5,442 nt of DNA, taken from CAZOOA01 sp964581355. GTDB lineage: Bacteria > Bacillota > Dethiobacteria > DTU022 > UBA8154. Location: the NCBI GenBank assembly GCA_964581355.1, contig CAZOOA010000119.1, positions 1 through 5,442 of the forward strand, read 5' to 3'. Position 1 is the first letter of the stretch; each line of letters opens with the position of its first letter. Below, piece by piece: positions 1 through 5,442 of this stretch. The notes beneath the pieces were generated by a model. The model searched no databases. It worked only from the letters and a program-made list of their open reading frames with translations, and was not told the DNA's origin. The position numbers were made by a program, and so were the translations under genes.

Positions 1-182
1 AAAGTAGGGGAACCGGGGTTGTTTTGCAAACAGCTCCTGAAACCAAGTGGCTTGTACCGGCTTTCCCCCAACGAACCAAACCAAAAACCAACCTGAAACC
101 ACCCTACAGTATGGTCCGCCCAGATGCAGGAAGTAGTAGAATGATTTTTAATCGGCAAACAATAAGAACAGGAGGAAAAAAC
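1..182 (+). other. Leader region upstream of the hydrolase gene
   Basis: This stretch carries no gene I can support. The hydrolase reading frame stays open upstream to an ATG at position 24, but that extension is rich in Pro, Lys and Thr, matches no family feature, and its ATG has no ribosome binding site. I therefore treat it as untranslated leader. A TAGAAT hexamer at 137-142 resembles a -10 box, but no -35 hexamer sits at the right distance. The promoter could be activator-dependent, or could lie left of the window. No riboswitch or terminator fold is obvious. Confidence 0.5.
170..175 (+). promoter_or_regulatory. Ribosome binding site deciding the hydrolase start
   Basis: A perfect AGGAGG lies 7 bases before the ATG at 183. 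It is the reason for choosing that start over the in-frame ATG at 24, which has no such site. Confidence 0.85.
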
Positions 183-1442
183 ATGAGCAAAAAGCAGGAT
201 TTAGGCGCAGCCAGGGCTCCAGGCACCCTGGGCGTATTCAAGGCGCATGAAGCAGACTGGATGCTGCAGCGTACCCTGGCCTACATGAATGTAAAGGCCG
301 CGGAAATCGGGGAATGCCTCTACGCTGCCCGGCGCATAGACGAAAAGGACCCCGAAAGCTGGCCCACCGAGTGGGCAAGCCTGGCGGAAAGGGTAAGTGC
401 GCAAGGGGATGAATCCCTGGCTAAAGGCGATAAGGTCAGCGCCCGGGAATCTTTTCAAAGGGCGAGCAACTACTACCGGGCTGCCGAATACGGTTGTGTG
501 CCATCCCATCCCCGTTTCCACGAACTGTGGGAAAAAAGTGTGGCTGCTTTTCATAAGGCCTGCCCCCTCTTTGACCCACCGGTTGAGTTTATCCAGGTCC
601 CCTTTGAAGGAACCAGGCTGCCCGGCTATTTCTGGCGTCCCGATGAAAGTAACACCAAAAGGCCCACCCTGTTTGTGGCTGGGGGAAACGACGACACCAT
701 TGAAGAAGACTTTTTCATCATCGGAACGGCAGCAGTACGTCGCGGCTACAACTTCTTTACTTTTTCTTATCCGGGCCACCGCAACGCGGTGCACACAGAT
801 AACCGGCATGTAAAAAGGTTCGATTATGAAGTTCCCTTTAAAGCCGCCTTTGATTACCTGGAAACCCTGCCCGGCGTAGACGAACGTATAGCGCTGATGG
901 GGTTTAGTGGCGGCGGCTACGTGGCACCCCGTATCGCCATTCATGAAGACCGCGTGAAAGCTCTAATACCAAACAACCCCATGATAGATTACGACCGGGT
1001 GGCCAGGGCTCTGCTGGGCCCCATAGTGAAGCATATTCCCGGTCCTTTGTTAAAGCTGGCTTTGAACAAAAAGCTAAACCGCAAGCCACTGATCAGGGCT
1101 TACATGGAGTACGGCCTGTGGACGGCGGGTTATACACATATGAGCCTTTATGATTGGTTAACCTCGGAAAAAGCTCAGCGGGAATGGGCCCGGTTCAATA
1201 TAACGAATGAACTGCATAAGATTACCTGTCCCGCACTGGCCATGGTAGGTAGAGGTGAGGGAGAAGAAATGCTCATCCAAACTCAGGAATTCTACCAGGG
1301 CATCTCCTCAAAAGTGAAGAAGATGCATGTCTTTACCCTGGAAGAAGACGGCTCTCACGATCACTGTATGTTGGACAATCACTCCAGGATGCACCAGGTG
1401 GTGTTCGAGTGGCTGGACGAGGTATTTAGCAAGCACATTTAA
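183..1442 (+). CDS. Alpha/beta hydrolase, FrsA / 2,6-dihydropseudooxynicotine hydrolase-like
   Basis: A 419-residue cytoplasmic serine hydrolase with no signal peptide or membrane segment. Seen in the sequence: a helical N-terminal cap (about residues 1-130) with the SARESFQRASNYYRAAEYG helix around 86-104; the GGNDDTIEED segment at 167-176, corresponding to the family's oxyanion-side 'GGxDxxxEE' loop; the nucleophile elbow GFSGGGY with Ser242; and DGSHDHC with His394 as the likely catalytic base. The catalytic acid position reads VGRGEGEE, so Glu359 is the best candidate instead of the more usual Asp. Known relatives (2,6-dihydropseudooxynicotine hydrolase, FrsA-like proteins, dienelactone-hydrolase-like enzymes) cleave C-C or ester bonds in small carbonyl compounds, often with an N-terminal cap contributing to the active site. 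The substrate here cannot be read from sequence. It probably forms an operon with the small gene 21 bases downstream. Fold and family are fairly certain; specific activity is unknown. Confidence 0.9.
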   Translation: MSKKQDLGAARAPGTLGVFKAHEADWMLQRTLAYMNVKAAEIGECLYAARRIDEKDPESWPTEWASLAERVSAQGDESLAKGDKVSARESFQRASNYYRAAEYGCVPSHPRFHELWEKSVAAFHKACPLFDPPVEFIQVPFEGTRLPGYFWRPDESNTKRPTLFVAGGNDDTIEEDFFIIGTAAVRRGYNFFTFSYPGHRNAVHTDNRHVKRFDYEVPFKAAFDYLETLPGVDERIALMGFSGGGYVAPRIAIHEDRVKALIPNNPMIDYDRVARALLGPIVKHIPGPLLKLALNKKLNRKPLIRAYMEYGLWTAGYTHMSLYDWLTSEKAQREWARFNITNELHKITCPALAMVGRGEGEEMLIQTQEFYQGISSKVKKMHVFTLEEDGSHDHCMLDNHSRMHQVVFEWLDEVFSKHI

Positions 1443-1448
1443 AGAACC

Positions 1449-1454
1449 AGGAGG
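1449..1454 (+). promoter_or_regulatory. Ribosome binding site of the 70-residue gene
   Basis: AGGAGG lies 9 bases before the ATG at 1464, in the 21-base gap after the hydrolase stop. It is strong support that this short frame is a real translated gene. Confidence 0.8.
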
Positions 1455-1463
1455 CCGCATATT

Positions 1464-1676
1464 ATGAGATACGTAGAAATCAAGTTCAATGCTCTGCTGG
1501 ATCCGGAATGGTCATTCTGGCTTAACGACCTGAAGGTCATGCACCTGGAAACGAAAACCACCATGGTTAGCGGAACCATTGAAGACCTATCGGAGCTGTA
1601 CGGTCTGCTGGAAAAAATCCGTAACCTGGGGCTGGAACCGGTTTACCTGAAATACGAATTGACCGCGAGAGACTAG
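1464..1676 (+). CDS. Conserved small protein of unknown function (GLLxKIRxLGL type)
   Basis: A 70-residue soluble protein with no signal peptide, metal-binding cluster or membrane segment. Its layout is a beta strand at the start (YVEIKFNALL), a W-x-x-W pair (Trp16, Trp19), a short strand pair (LKVMHLE, TTMVSGTI), then a helix, ELYGLLEKIRNLGLEP, at 44-59. From memory, this matches a widespread family of uncharacterised 70-90-residue proteins. Those typically read 'GhLd..W..wf..l.......T.L.G.v.DQaALhGLL.kIRDLGL.L..V'. Here the usual DQAALH is replaced by EDLSELY, so this is a divergent member. The function of the family is not known to me. Close spacing behind the hydrolase suggests co-transcription and perhaps a regulatory or partner role, which is inference. 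It is probably a genuine gene, given the strong ribosome binding site and the family resemblance. Confidence 0.8.
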   Translation: MRYVEIKFNALLDPEWSFWLNDLKVMHLETKTTMVSGTIEDLSELYGLLEKIRNLGLEPVYLKYELTARD

Positions 1677-1782
1677 CGATATGGAAGGTTAACTTATACA
1701 ATAACACCATTTTAGCTTGATCATCTTTTGCAAGGCCAACAGCGAGGGAAAACAAAAATAGCTTGATCAATGGGTTTCATAA
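1677..1782. other. Convergent intergenic gap with an 11-base direct repeat
   Basis: The tail-to-tail space between the small gene and the LAL regulator. No GC-rich hairpin with a U tract is visible on either strand, so no intrinsic terminator can be called. TAGCTTGATCA occurs twice, at 1713-1723 and 1759-1769, and each copy contains the palindrome TGATCA. Confidence 0.5.
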
Positions 1783-4587
1783 TCATCTAACCAGCTTCAA
1801 TGACCTGGCCCGGGCCACTGATGCCACCCGGTTTTCCACGCCCAGCTTGCCATAAATATTTTTTACATGCCATTTGACCGTGTTCGGGGAGAGGTAAAGC
1901 CGGGAAGCGATATCCTGGTTGGAAAGACCCTCGGCAATAAGCTGCAATATTTCCAGCTCCCTTTTGCTCAAGGGTTCCACCAGCACCCCCTGCTTACCAG
2001 GAGATGGTTCAGAAGAGGGCTCAGAAGGGAATTGCGCCAACAAGGAGCCTGTGTAAGCAAGGTAGATTTCGGCTTCGGCAGCACGGTAAAGGAGCCTGGC
2101 CAGAGGAGGACCTTCATCAACAAATACCCGCACCCAACCTTCCTCAATGGCCCGAGGTCCTGCCGTCTGAAAGGCCCGCCTTATTATTTCCAGGGCCTCT
2201 TTTTCTGCGTCGTCATCCCTCCTGGCAGCCCGGGCCAGGGCACGGAGTAAAAGCACTTCCATGGTCAGGTAAACAGCACCCCCTTGGTGGGCTATGGGCT
2301 CCAGCTGCTGCAAAATCTGCTCGGCTTTATCGGCATACCCTTTGGCCAGAAGCACCCTGACCAGTGCCTGGTACTCATCAAGTCGAAAAAACTGTATTTT
2401 TTGTTCATCCTCCATGCTTCCTTCCCGGCCTAACGGCAATCTCTTCCTCAACAAATGGTAGGCCTCTTCAATCCTGACCGGGTCTTTCCTGCCCTGTACC
2501 AACCAGAGGCGCGCTTTTCCGGCAGCGGCCAGGTTTTCCACGTAGGGGATCTCCCCTGCCCGGCCGAATTCTTCCGTCCTGCGCAAGGATTCCAAGGCTG
2601 TATCCAGCTCCCCCTGGGCGAGGTAAACCCGGGCCAGGCAGGCATGAGCCCAACCCAAGAGCATATAGTTCTCTTTTTCTATGAGGGAAAGTCCCTTTTT
2701 TACACGCTCCAGCGCCTCTTCCAGCTGGTTTCTCTCACAGGCTATCATTCCCTTCAACACCATAATACTGCCTGTTCGAGCAGTTTTGGCAAACCCGCTT
2801 TCTTCTGCCTCTTTTAACAGCTCCACGCCAAGGTGGTCCGCTTCGGTAAACTTCCCCTGGTAAAACCATACCCGGAGCAGCTTGAATCCGGCCATGAGAG
2901 TAAAATAATGATCTCCTGACCTGCGGCAGGCAGCCAGGGCCTGCATATAAGCATCTTCCGCTGAATTCAGCGCCCCGCTTATGGCGCATACATCACCGGA
3001 GATAACGGAAACACCGCTTCGCCAGAGCGTTTTATGTTCGGGCAGCAACTCCAGGGCCCGGTGGGCATTTTCCGCCATGCTGTTGTATTCACCGGAAAAA
3101 AGATGCAAAAATGACTGCATGGCAAAATACATGCCTTTTAACTCCTGCGGAACCGGGTTTCCCTTTCGAGAAGTATTAGTTTCCTGGATCTGTCCGTAAC
3201 TATCCAGCTGCCGCCTGACTCCATCCATGACTACCTTGGCTTCGCGGATTTTTCCGGAGAGATACAGCATCATACTCTCAAATATACGCAACTGCGCATG
3301 TTCTTGCAAATATTCTTCCGGTATCACCTGCATCCATTTAAAGAGATTCTTTTGTTCACCCCTGTTAAAAAGATTTTCGGCATAGCCGTCCAGCAGCGTC
3401 ACCGCTTGCGAGAAATCACCGGCTTTAAGGGCATGTTCAATAGCCGGGGAAGTATAGCCGTTGCTTTCAAGCCAGCGGCTGGCCCGGGTATGGAGGGCGC
3501 TAATCTCTTTTCCGTAAGCGTCATGGAGGCGGTATTGCAGTAGTTCCCTGAAAAGGGCATGATAACGGTACCATAGCCCTTTTTCTCCCCAGGGGAAAAC
3601 AAACAGGTTGCGGTTTTCCAGTTCCTTTAGTATTTCCCCGGCATCTTTCCGGCCGGTTAACTCCCGGCACAGGGAAGGGGAAAGATAAGAAAGGATAGAT
3701 GTTTTATACAGAAATTCTTGCAGGTAAAGCGGTTGCCGGTCTATAATTTCTTCCGCAAAGTACTCCCCCAGGTAACGGTTGCCCCCGGCAAAGTTTCTGA
3801 TAAACTCTTCTTTCTCTCCCGGTTCTTTCCTGGCCAAAGCCATGGCGGCTATCTGCAGTCCACTAATCCACCCTTCGGTGCGCTCTACCAGGGATGCTGC
3901 CTCTTCCTGGGAAAGATCCAGGTAGTGGCTTCTTTCAAAATATGCTTTCCCTTCGCCCGGAGTGAATCGCAGGTCATTTTGGCGAAACTGGTTCATCCAA
4001 CCCTTAATTTTCCAGCGGGCCAGGGCCACGGGGGGATCGGACCGGGTGCTGATTACCAGGTGGAAAGCCTGTGGCATGTTCTCCACCAGGAAAGTAATGC
4101 CCCGGTGAATGTGTTCATCCTGAATATAGTGGTAGTCGTCCAGAACGAGCAGCAGGGGGCTTTCCAGTTCGAACAAGTCGTTGAGCAAAAAGATTAGCGC
4201 CTCTTTGCCGAAAAACGAGGCTTGTTCCAGCTCTTTCAAGGCAAGAGGGGAAGAACCCAAAGCAGCCAGGGCAGCTTTTCCTATTTCCCGCTCCTGCTCC
4301 CGCAGGGCAGAAACCAGGTAAAACCAGAAACGAACCGGGTCATCTTCCCCTTCATCCAGGGAAAGCCAGGCAACCCGCTCCCTGTTCGCCAGCCAACTTC
4401 CCACCAAAGTGGATTTGCCGTACCCCGCGGGAGCGGAAACCAGGGTTAACCTGCGCTCAAACCCCTGCTCACCTGCCCGGGACAAGCCGTTATCCAGTTC
4501 TTCCAGCAACCTGTCCCTTCTAACCAGGCTCGAGCGGTTAAAAGGCATTTTAATTTTAGAATTTATAATCGGTATATCTGGTTTCAA
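1783..4587 (-). CDS. LAL-type (MalT-like) LuxR family transcriptional regulator
   Basis: A 934-residue ATP-dependent transcription activator of the STAND class; 900 or so is the normal length. Domains, numbered from the TTG start: P-loop NTPase with Walker A APAGYGKST (52-60, Lys58), the MalT-signature WLSLDEGEDDPVRFW (74-88), Walker B LLLVLDDYH (145-153, Asp150/Asp151) and LVISTRSDPP (177-186, sensor arginine Arg182). Next come a winged-helix segment with YRYHALFRELL (340-350), a long TPR-like helical region (about 370-830), a Ser/Pro linker, and a C-terminal LuxR helix-turn-helix (873-934) with LSKREL and recognition helix SPNTVKWHVKNIYGKL. In the family, ligand binding to the helical repeats plus ATP drives oligomerisation and promoter activation; the ligand here is unknown. 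TTG is preferred because AAGGTGG lies 8 bases before it, whereas the in-frame GTG at 4599 (938 residues) overlaps that site and has none of its own. The gene is convergent with the hydrolase unit, so they share no promoter region; regulation of that unit is possible but unproven. Confidence 0.93.
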   Translation of the reverse strand: MKPDIPIINSKIKMPFNRSSLVRRDRLLEELDNGLSRAGEQGFERRLTLVSAPAGYGKSTLVGSWLANRERVAWLSLDEGEDDPVRFWFYLVSALREQEREIGKAALAALGSSPLALKELEQASFFGKEALIFLLNDLFELESPLLLVLDDYHYIQDEHIHRGITFLVENMPQAFHLVISTRSDPPVALARWKIKGWMNQFRQNDLRFTPGEGKAYFERSHYLDLSQEEAASLVERTEGWISGLQIAAMALARKEPGEKEEFIRNFAGGNRYLGEYFAEEIIDRQPLYLQEFLYKTSILSYLSPSLCRELTGRKDAGEILKELENRNLFVFPWGEKGLWYRYHALFRELLQYRLHDAYGKEISALHTRASRWLESNGYTSPAIEHALKAGDFSQAVTLLDGYAENLFNRGEQKNLFKWMQVIPEEYLQEHAQLRIFESMMLYLSGKIREAKVVMDGVRRQLDSYGQIQETNTSRKGNPVPQELKGMYFAMQSFLHLFSGEYNSMAENAHRALELLPEHKTLWRSGVSVISGDVCAISGALNSAEDAYMQALAACRRSGDHYFTLMAGFKLLRVWFYQGKFTEADHLGVELLKEAEESGFAKTARTGSIMVLKGMIACERNQLEEALERVKKGLSLIEKENYMLLGWAHACLARVYLAQGELDTALESLRRTEEFGRAGEIPYVENLAAAGKARLWLVQGRKDPVRIEEAYHLLRKRLPLGREGSMEDEQKIQFFRLDEYQALVRVLLAKGYADKAEQILQQLEPIAHQGGAVYLTMEVLLLRALARAARRDDDAEKEALEIIRRAFQTAGPRAIEEGWVRVFVDEGPPLARLLYRAAEAEIYLAYTGSLLAQFPSEPSSEPSPGKQGVLVEPLSKRELEILQLIAEGLSNQDIASRLYLSPNTVKWHVKNIYGKLGVENRVASVARARSLKLVR
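1786..1971 (-). other. LuxR-type DNA-binding domain of the LAL regulator
   Basis: The last 62 residues form a canonical GerE/LuxR four-helix DNA-binding domain. Conserved positions present are the LSxRELEILxLIAEGLSNQDIA scaffold, the SPNTVKWHVKNIYGKL recognition and dimer helices, and the GVENRVASVARA tail. Nothing in the domain is missing, so the regulator should still bind DNA. Confidence 0.9.
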
Positions 4588-4595
4588 TATTAAAA

Positions 4596-4602
4596 CCACC
4601 TT
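4596..4602 (-). promoter_or_regulatory. Ribosome binding site supporting a TTG start of the LAL gene
   Basis: On the - strand the sequence reads AAGGTGG, one base from AAGGAGG, and ends 8 bases before TTG at 4587-4585. The upstream in-frame GTG at 4599-4597 lies inside this site and has no purine-rich site before it, which makes TTG the better start. Confidence 0.6.
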
Positions 4603-4628
4603 AAAAGTCGAGGAATGATCAGAGGGAT

Positions 4629-4899
4629 GGGGTCAAAAGGGCGGTATCAGGTCTATGGAAACACCTTATTCTGAAAGCCTTTTTGCCCGATAACCTGCTC
4701 CCTGGTAAGACCTGTCATCGCTTCAAAAGCCCGGTTCACATCGAGGAAGACATAGTCCACGGGTTTGCCACTGCTGTCCGTAATAATCTGGTGAAAGGCA
4801 ACGGCGTCGGGATGTTGCTCCATAAGCAAACGGTATTTGTCTTTTTCGGGCGGCAGGAAGAATTGTTTGCCAACTGGACCTTGACTATGATCTGACCCC
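4629..4899. repeat. Short inverted GGGGTCA / TGACCCC pair around the PAS remnant
   Basis: GGGGTCA at 4629-4635 and TGACCCC at 4893-4899 face inward on either side of the PAS remnant, with ATGATC next to both (4615-4620 and 4887-4892). Seven matching bases could arise by chance. The positions near the edges of the PAS homology are what make it worth recording. Confidence 0.25.
4653..4862 (-). pseudogene. PAS-domain remnant
   Basis: The - strand encodes a clear half of a PAS sensor domain, roughly YRLLMEQHPDAVAFHQI, then DSSGKPVDYVFLDVNRAFEA, then MTGLTREQVIGQ, ending in KGFQNKVFP and a TAG at 4655-4653. The motifs 'DxxGKPVDYxFLxVNxAFExxTGLxREQVIGq' are typical of PAS domains in sensor histidine kinases, diguanylate cyclases and sigma-54 activators. 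Only about 65-70 residues remain, where a full PAS domain needs about 100-110 and would be followed by an output domain. The only ATG (4823-4821) lies inside the domain and has no ribosome binding site. The stop follows soon after the conserved part, and unrelated sequence lies on both sides. I read it as the decayed remainder of a signalling gene, too short to work alone. The parent gene cannot be named. Confidence 0.75.
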
Positions 4900-4912
4900 T
4901 TGTTCTGTTTGA

Positions 4913-5281
4913 TTATTCCCGGACTTGCCTCAAACCGAAGGACTCGAAATTGAAATGGCTATCAAAAGCCAGGGCCTCCTCAATTTCCAAGTCCTCCATA
5001 ATAGCAAAGGTGGTACAGTCAGTGAAGGAAAAGGTTTGGTCATTATACTTCGCGTATATTTCCAATGCCCGTGGCAAATATCTTGGGGCAACATATATTA
5101 TCTTTGCAGCAGTTTCTGCAAAGAGCTCCTCCGCCAGAATTTTTGAGACCTCGTGGTTTTTCAACCTGATTCGTGTTAATGTTATTGCTTCATCAATCAC
5201 ATAATCGGAAGTATAACAGATAACTTGCCTGTTATAAATTGTCTCAAAAAAATTAACTGCAAAATTTTGACATACTCCCAC
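4913..5281 (-). pseudogene. VapC-like PIN-domain toxin, 5'-truncated
   Basis: The 122-codon frame is a PIN-domain ribonuclease of VapC type lacking its beginning. Conserved parts are FFETIYNRQ followed by YTSDYVIDEAITL with acidic Glu31 (10-35), and near the end FSFTDCTTFAIMEDLEIEEALAFDSHF with Asp88 and Asp107, metal-binding acidic positions of the fold. Missing is the family's start, normally about 20-25 more residues beginning with a strand and the first catalytic Asp (…DTS/DTN…). The first codons here (GTG at 5281, reading MGVCQNF) come from the terminal hairpin of an insertion element, with no ribosome binding site and no ATG until residue 95. Homology to PIN begins at about position 5260. 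VapC toxins cleave RNA (tRNA or rRNA) and are restrained by an antitoxin usually encoded just upstream; that side is replaced by element sequence, so no antitoxin is visible. It is almost certainly inactive. Confidence 0.8.
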
Positions 5282-5375
5282 GGCTAAAGCCGAGGGATTC
5301 TGGATTCAAGCAGAGACAGCCTCTGTATTTATCTTGACTAGAAAAGAGGGAGCCTTCTATTTCAAGGGGTTCCAT
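5268..5375 (-). mobile_element. End of an IS200/IS605-family (IS1341-like) element
   Basis: The sequence TTTTGACATACTCCCACGGC, then TAAAGCCGAGGGATTCTGG, has the form of the subterminal end of IS200/IS605/IS1341 elements in Firmicutes. These elements have no terminal inverted repeats but carry a subterminal hairpin recognised by the TnpA transposase. The outer boundary is probably in or just left of TTGACATA (about 5266-5272), where PIN homology starts. Read on the - strand, a probable TnpB tail leads into this hairpin, so this would be the right end. The inner limit is uncertain, because 5376-5442 is AT-rich sequence in which I recognise nothing. No tnpA or tnpB core is present. Confidence 0.65.
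5276..5297. repeat. Subterminal hairpin of the IS200/IS605-type end
   Basis: A 9-position stem with one mismatch: TCCC-A-CGGC (5276-5284), loop TAAA (5285-5288), GCCG-A-GGGA (5289-5297). The single mispaired A in the stem is a usual feature of TnpA recognition hairpins. No U tract follows, so it does not look like an ordinary terminator. Confidence 0.8.
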
Positions 5376-5442
5376 CTTTATATACATATACACAAAGTAA
5401 AAACATGTTTAATTTTTGATGATCTGTGACGCATAATAAAGA
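5376..5442. other. AT-rich right edge, nothing recognised
   Basis: A short AT-rich stretch with stops in every frame that could continue the TnpB tail. It may be the inside of the decayed element or unrelated sequence beyond a deletion; the window ends before this can be decided. Confidence 0.3.

Larger units (their letters stand above)
5253..5375 (-). pseudogene. Probable C-terminal tail of an IS200/IS605-type TnpB
   Basis: A 40-codon - strand frame starts at ATG 5375 and ends at TAA 5255-5253. It begins with MEPLEIEGS and continues with CLCLNPESLGFSRGSMS, the last part being translated straight through the terminal hairpin. As I recall, low-complexity tails of the type 'kPVE.E.....NpES..FrrGSm' running into the terminal hairpin are common at the C-termini of TnpB proteins in Firmicutes. 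None of the catalytic TnpB core (RuvC motifs, zinc ribbon) is present: the frame is closed by a TAA eight codons before its ATG, and the window ends soon after. It overlaps the truncated VapC frame in another register. It is either a decayed stub or chance translation of the element's end. Confidence 0.45.

Noticed and set aside
105..142. Sigma-70 promoter for the hydrolase operon (TACAGT at 105 or TAGAAT at 137)
   Set aside because: Neither -10-like hexamer has a -35 hexamer at 15-19 bases, so a promoter cannot be called from sequence alone.
24..182. N-terminal extension of the hydrolase to an ATG at 24 (53 extra residues)
   Set aside because: There is no ribosome binding site before position 24, the composition is unlike the rest of the protein, and a perfect AGGAGG precedes the ATG at 183.
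201..944. Long open frame of 247 codons on the - strand opposite the hydrolase
   Set aside because: It lies wholly antisense to a well-supported enzyme, shows no recognisable domain, and its composition reflects the complement of the hydrolase codons.
3718..4197. 159-codon + strand frame inside the LAL gene
   Set aside because: It is antisense to the conserved NTPase region of the regulator and has no ribosome binding site or family motif.
4600..4640. LAL promoter using TTGACC at the reverse complement of about 4631-4636
   Set aside because: No acceptable -10 hexamer occurs 16-18 bases downstream of it on the - strand.
4683..4895. 70-codon + strand frame over the PAS remnant
   Set aside because: The - strand carries clear PAS motifs over the same bases, so the + frame is its shadow.
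5276..5297. Hairpin as a rho-independent terminator for vapC or another gene
   Set aside because: No U tract follows on either strand, and the sequence and the single stem mismatch fit an IS200/IS605 subterminal hairpin better.
1..5442. CRISPR array, tRNA, rRNA or riboswitch
   Set aside because: I saw no regularly spaced repeats, tRNA-like cloverleaf with a T-loop consensus, or known riboswitch core on either strand.

Overview
The window looks like a piece of a Gram-positive chromosome, most likely an anaerobic clostridium of the Peptococcaceae / Desulfotomaculum–Pelotomaculum kind. This rests on the near-perfect AGGAGG ribosome binding sites, the mid-range base composition, a very large MalT-type (LAL) regulator and IS200/IS605-type mobile debris. 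The taxonomic call is an inference from style, not from a marker gene.

Left part (1-1676): a short leader, then a two-gene + strand unit. The first gene encodes a 419-residue alpha/beta hydrolase of the FrsA / 2,6-dihydropseudooxynicotine-hydrolase type, with a helical N-terminal cap, a GFSGGGY nucleophile elbow and a C-terminal DGSHDHC histidine motif. Twenty-one bases later comes a 70-residue protein that resembles a widespread uncharacterised small-protein family with a C-terminal 'GLLxKIRxLGL' signature. Each gene has its own strong Shine-Dalgarno, and the two are probably co-transcribed.

Middle (1783-4599): one very long - strand gene, convergent with the hydrolase unit. It encodes a LAL-type transcriptional regulator: P-loop NTPase, winged helix, TPR-like helical repeats and a C-terminal LuxR helix-turn-helix. 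It is the obvious candidate regulator of nearby genes, but nothing in the sequence shows which promoter it acts on. Its best start appears to be TTG at 4587, not the upstream GTG.

Right part (4600-5442) is a graveyard. It holds a truncated PAS-domain remnant (- strand, 4653-4862), a VapC-like PIN-domain toxin gene that has lost its 5' end (- strand, 4913 to about 5270), and, at the break, the terminal hairpin and probable C-terminal tail of an IS200/IS605-family TnpB element. The insertion end removed the first catalytic aspartate of the toxin and any antitoxin on that side. No complete new system is visible. The most interesting points are the TnpB end, which may preserve an omegaRNA 3' region abutting vapC, and the conserved small protein paired with the hydrolase.
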